Below, one piece after another: positions 60,542-64,000 of a stretch of DNA of 64,000 bases. The stretch lies in assembly GCA_029852735.1 (NCBI GenBank), contig CM056810.1, forward strand, positions 46,759,395-46,823,394, given 5' to 3'. The notes under the pieces were generated by a model. It saw only the letters and a list, made by a program, of their open reading frames with translations. It was not told the origin of the DNA and ran no database searches. The translations under genes and the position numbers were made by a program. The stretch's first letter is position 1, and the number at the start of each line of letters is the position of its first letter. This DNA comes from Persea americana. Taxonomy: Eukaryota; Streptophyta; Magnoliopsida; Laurales; Lauraceae.

Positions 60542-63500
60542 GTGAAATCAATGGCCAGTACTTGGATAAGAACACGAGTTGGAAAATTCTGGGGCGTTCC
60601 GGAGAGTTACTATTTGTCTTCGGGATTGCGATGCATTCGGTACGATTGTAGGCCGACAAAAGCATTTTATGATATTCTGAGACACATATCCCTTCAAAAT
60701 GAGTTTCAAGCGAGTCTGTTGTTAGGAACGCACTGCAGGGGTTTCAAGGTCCTTTAACAGCAAGACCCGTGCCTCGGGCAGTTCGTTCGTGATTCTAGGC
60801 GGATCGGCGAAGCTATACGCTGTAGACCACATTTCACACAAATGATTGTTTGGATACGCGCACTCCAAAGATCTTTGATAGATTTAACTTTAAAACGGGT
60901 TTCAGGAAAGGTTGGGCTTAAGAGCTGACATCATGAGATTCTTCCAGGTTTTGCGACCGACAGAAGAATCTTGTGCAGCCAATAGCCCGTATTTGGAGAG
61001 AAGCGCATGCCGGATGACTCTATGGTCTCGGGTCTAGTCCTTTGCTTCGAGATGCGTTTACTACAATTCAATGCCGAAATACACATGTAATGATGATCTC
61101 GGATACTTTTCGTTTTGAATAGGGTTTCGGGCGATTCACGGGTAAGGAACGCTTTACATGGGCTTGAGGGGTGTTTAGGTCTGAAACTGGTGCTTGGGAC
61201 AGTTCCTAATCAATTTCACTACGAAACCACGTTCTGGGTGGGTGTATGAAACCACTGGCTCCAAAGGGCGTTTCACGAAGTCCGCGGCTGAAAGAAGAGC
61301 TCTTGGAAGTTCTTTGAATCCGTTTTCGCCTAAGACGGGATTCGGGGAAATTCGGGCTAGAGAGCTACTCCCGTGGGGTTCTGGGCTTTTTCTGAATGAA
61401 AGAGTTTGATTGATATTTTCACGGCTCTGGGAAGACGTTGGTTGTAGACCGCATTCGACGCAACCCGCGGTTGAACGACGTGCCCTGGAAAATACTGTGG
61501 TGGCTCTTTACTTTTAAAATGGATTTCCGACAAATTAGGGCTTAGGAACCAATGTCGCGGGACTCAGTCCCATTTCCTTCTTAAAACCGTATCTAGTGGA
61601 ATCCATGGCCAATACTTGGATAAGAACACGAGTTGGACGATTCTAGGGCGTTCCGGGGTGTTACTATTTGTCTTTGGGACTGCGATGCATTCGGTACGAT
61701 TGTAGGCCGACAAAAGCATTTTATGATATTCTGAGACACATATCCCTTGAAAATGAGTTTCAAGTGAGTGTGTGGTTAGGAACGCACTGCAGGGCTTTCA
61801 AGGTCCTTTAACAGCAAGACCCGTGCCTCGGGCAGTTCGTTCGTGATTCTAGGCGGATCGGCGAAGCTATACGCTATAGACCACATTTCACACAAATGAT
61901 TGTTTGGATACGCGCACTCCAAAGATCTTTGATAGATTTAACTTTAAAACGGGTTCCAGGAAAGGTTGGGCTTAAGAGCTGACATCATGAGATTCTTCCA
62001 GGTTTTGCGACCGACAAAAGAATCTTGTGCTGCCAATAGCCCGTATCTGGAGAGAAGCGCATGCCGGATGACTCTATGGTCTCGGGTCTAGTCCTTTGCT
62101 TCGAGATGCGTTTACTACAATTCCATGCCGAAATACACATGTAATGATGATCTCGGATACTTTTCGTTTTGAATAGGGTTTCGGGCGATTCACGGGTAAG
62201 GAACGCTTTACATGGGCTTGAGGGGTGTTTAGGTCTGAAACTGGTGCTTGGGACAGTTCCTAATCAATTTCACTACGAAACCACGTTCTAGGTGGGTGTA
62301 TGAAACCACTGGCTCCAAAGGGCATTTCACGAAGTCCGCGGCTGAAAGAAGAGCTCTTGGAAGTTCTTTGAATCCGTTTTCGCCTAAGACGGGATTCGGG
62401 GAAATTCGGGCTAGAGAGCTACTCCCGTGGGGTTCTGGGCCTTTTCTGAATGAAAGAGTTTGATTGATATTTTGTACGGCTCTGGGAAGACGTTTGTTGT
62501 AGACCGCATTCGACGCAACCCGCGGTTGAACGACGTGCCCTGGAAAATACTGTGGTGGCTCTTTACTTTTAAAATGGATTTCCGACAAATTAGGGCTTAG
62601 GAACCAATGTCGCGGGACTCAGTCCCATTTCCTTCTTAAAACCGTATCTAGTGAAATCAATGGCCAGTACTTGGATAAGAACACGCGTTGGATGATTCTG
62701 GGGCGTTCCAGAGAGTTACTATTTGTCTTCGGGATTGCGATGCATTCGGTACGATTGTAGGCCGACAAAAGCATTTTATGATATTCTGAGACACATATCC
62801 CTTCAAAATGAGTTTCAAGCGAGTGTGTGGTTAGGAACGCACTGCAGGGGTTTCAAGGTCCTTTAACAGCAAGACCCGTGCCTCGGGCAGTTCGTTCGTG
62901 ATTGTAGGCGGATCGGCGAAGCTATACGCTGTAGACCACATTTCACACAAATGATTGTTTGGATACGCGCACTCCAAAGATCTTTGATAGATTTAACTTT
63001 AAAACGGGTTCCAGGAAAGGTTGGGCTTAAGAGCTGACATCATGAGATTCTTCCAGGTTTTGCGACCGACAAAAGAATCTTGTGCAGCCAATAGCCCGTA
63101 TTTGGAGAGAAGCGCATGCCGGATGACTCTATGGTCTCGGGTCTAGTCCTTTGCTTCGAGATGCGTTTACTACAATTCCATGCCGAAATACACATGTAAT
63201 GATGATCTCGGATACTTTTCGTTTTGAATAGGGTTTCGGGTGATTCACGGGTAAGGAACGCTTTACATGGGCTTGAGGGGTGTTTAGGTCTGAAACTGGT
63301 GCTTGGGACAGTTCCTAATCAACTTCACTACGAAACCACGTTCTAGGTGGGTGTATGAAACCACTGGCTCCAAAGGGCGTTTCACGAAGCACGCGGCTGA
63401 AAGAAGAGCTCTTGGAAGTTCTTTGAATCCGTTTTCGCTTAAGACGGGATTCGGGGAGATTCGGGCTAGAGAGGTACACCCGTGGGGTTCTGGGCCTTTT

Positions 63501-63705
63501 CTGAATGAAAGAGTTTGATTGATATTTTGTACGGCTCTGGGAAGACGTTGGTTGTAGACCGCATTCGACGCAACCCGCGGTTGAACGACGTGCCCTGGAA
63601 AATACTGTGGTGGCTCTTTACTTTTAAAATGGATTTCCGACAAATTAGGGCTAAGGAACCAATGTCGCGGGACTCCGTCCCATTTCCTTCTTAAAACCGT
63701 ATCTA
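60542..63705 (+). repeat. Trimer repeat unit 5
   Basis: It shares CGAGTCTGTTGTTAGG (60711) with unit 1. Private changes are GCAGGGCTTTCAAGG near 61793 and ACTCCGTCC at 63676. The last breaks the palindrome and removes a stop codon on the minus strand. Confidence 0.9.
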
Positions 63706-64000
63706 GTGAAATCAATGGCCAGTACTTGGATAAGAACACGAGTTGGAAAATTCTGGGGCGTTCCGGAGAGTTACTATTTGTCTTCGGGATTGCGATGCAT
63801 TCGGTACGATTGTAGGCCGACAAAAGCATTTTATGATATTCTGAGACACATATCCCTTCAAAATGAGTTTCAAGCGAGTGTGTGGTTAGGAACGCACTGC
63901 AGGGGTTTCAAGGTCCTTTAACAGCAAGACCCGTGCCTCGGGCAGTCCGTTCGTGATTCTAGGCGGATCGGCGAAGCTATACGCTGTAGACCACATTTCA
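63706..64000 (+). repeat. Trimer repeat unit 6, cut by the window edge
   Basis: The first 295 bp match the start of units 2 to 5 (AATCAATGGCCAGTACTTGG, GTTGGAAAATTC), with one private change, GGCAGTCCGTTCG near 63943. The higher-order repeat therefore continues beyond the window. Confidence 0.9.

Larger units (their letters stand above)
1..64000 (+). repeat. Tandem satellite array, 1,055-bp monomer, 61 anchored copies
   Basis: The same sequence recurs head to tail across the window, always on the same strand. Using the last base of the conserved CCGACAA as an anchor, copies fall at 521, 1576, 2630, 3685, 4740, 5795, 6850, 7905, 8960, 10015, 11070, 12125, 13179, 14068, 15123, 16178, 17233, 18288, 19342, 20396, 21451, 22505, 23560, 24615, 25670, 26725, 27780, 28835, 29890, 30945, 32000, 33055, 34110, 35165, 36219, 37274, 38329, 39384, 40439, 41494, 42549, 43605, 44659, 45713, 46768, 47823, 48877, 49932, 50987, 52041, 53096, 54151, 55205, 56260, 57315, 58369, 59424, 60479, 61533, 62588 and 63643. 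Of 60 intervals, 45 are exactly 1,055 bp, 13 are 1,054, one is 1,056 and one is 889. These are copies 1 to 61 in the other entries. Both window edges fall inside monomers, so the array extends beyond the window. I do not recognise the family. A eukaryotic satellite is inferred from the architecture. Confidence 0.98.
47886..64000 (+). repeat. Right domain: homogeneous three-monomer higher-order repeat, 3,164 bp
   Basis: Three monomer types repeat in fixed order. Type alpha has TTCTGGGTGGG, GGGCTTTTTCTG and GATATTTTCACGG (copies 47, 50, 53, 56, 59). Type beta has GGGCATTTCACG, GACGTTTGTTG, ACACGCGTTGG and TTCCAGAGAG (48, 51, 54, 57, 60). Type gamma has AATCAACTTC, GAAGCACGCGG, GAGGTACACCC, GGCTAAGGAACC, GTTGGAAAATTC and CGACAGAAG (49, 52, 55, 58, 61). 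Equivalent points are exactly 3,164 bp apart; the one missing base per unit is in alpha. Units 2 and 3 differ by only about six substitutions by my reading. All boxes in this domain are intact. Confidence 0.95.

Noticed and set aside
1..64000. CRISPR array
   Set aside because: Repeats are about 1 kb and contiguous. There are no short repeats separated by unique spacers and no cas genes.
1..64000. Ribosomal DNA, 5S gene array or intergenic-spacer sub-repeats
   Set aside because: I see no conserved rRNA or 5S segments in a full monomer on either strand. A spacer array cannot be excluded without flanks, but nothing supports it.
1..64000. Tandem transposable element or retrotransposon-derived array
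   Set aside because: No terminal repeats, primer-binding site, polypurine tract or transposase/reverse-transcriptase motifs were found. Distant origin from a non-coding element is still possible.
1..64000. Naming the array a centromere
   Set aside because: The higher-order repeats and box-like motif are suggestive, but no sequence feature alone proves centromere function, and pericentromeric or subtelomeric satellite would look the same.
47886..64000. Assembly artefact producing identical units
   Set aside because: Each unit has private substitutions and the units share variants in different combinations, which simple copy errors would not create. Long-read depth would still be needed to exclude collapse or expansion of unit number.

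Overview
The whole window is one uninterrupted satellite DNA array. A monomer of 1,055 bp is repeated head to tail on one strand, with 61 phase anchors and no unique DNA at either edge. I see no protein-coding gene, structural RNA gene, transposable element, CRISPR array or telomeric repeat. Long tandem satellite with higher-order structure points to a eukaryotic chromosome, most likely heterochromatic (centromeric, pericentromeric or subtelomeric). I do not recognise the monomer as a named family, and nothing in it identifies the species.

Monomer: it is itself composite. Reading it against itself, I see two diverged full-length sub-units of about 440 bp (A) and 430 bp (B), plus a 185-bp partial sub-unit (C) that looks like the head of the ancestral unit joined to its tail. 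The total is 440+185+430=1,055. At the A/C junction lies a 17-bp site that matches all nine essential positions of the mammalian CENP-B box. By hand count it is intact in about 47 of 61 monomers.

Layout: (1) 1 to about 9.0 kb is mostly an alternating two-monomer higher-order repeat (about 2,110 bp). (2) 9.0-14.1 kb is mixed and includes a monomer with a clean 166-bp deletion. (3) 14.1-19.9 kb is a locally homogenised single-monomer run that has lost the CENP-B-box-like site. (4) 19.9-35.2 kb is mixed, with two separate block duplications at three-monomer spacing (3,165 bp) and several chimeric monomers. (5) 35.2-47.9 kb is a transition zone where the right-hand haplotype becomes dominant, including one near-identical adjacent duplication. 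(6) 47.9-64.0 kb is a highly homogeneous three-monomer higher-order repeat of 3,164 bp, with five full units and a sixth entering the window edge.

The biological content is therefore the evolution of the array: nested duplication (about 435-bp unit, then 1,055-bp monomer, then dimer and trimer repeats), gene-conversion-like patches, spread of private mutations, and a candidate protein-binding box whose presence varies by domain. All counts are hand readings and should be confirmed by self-alignment.
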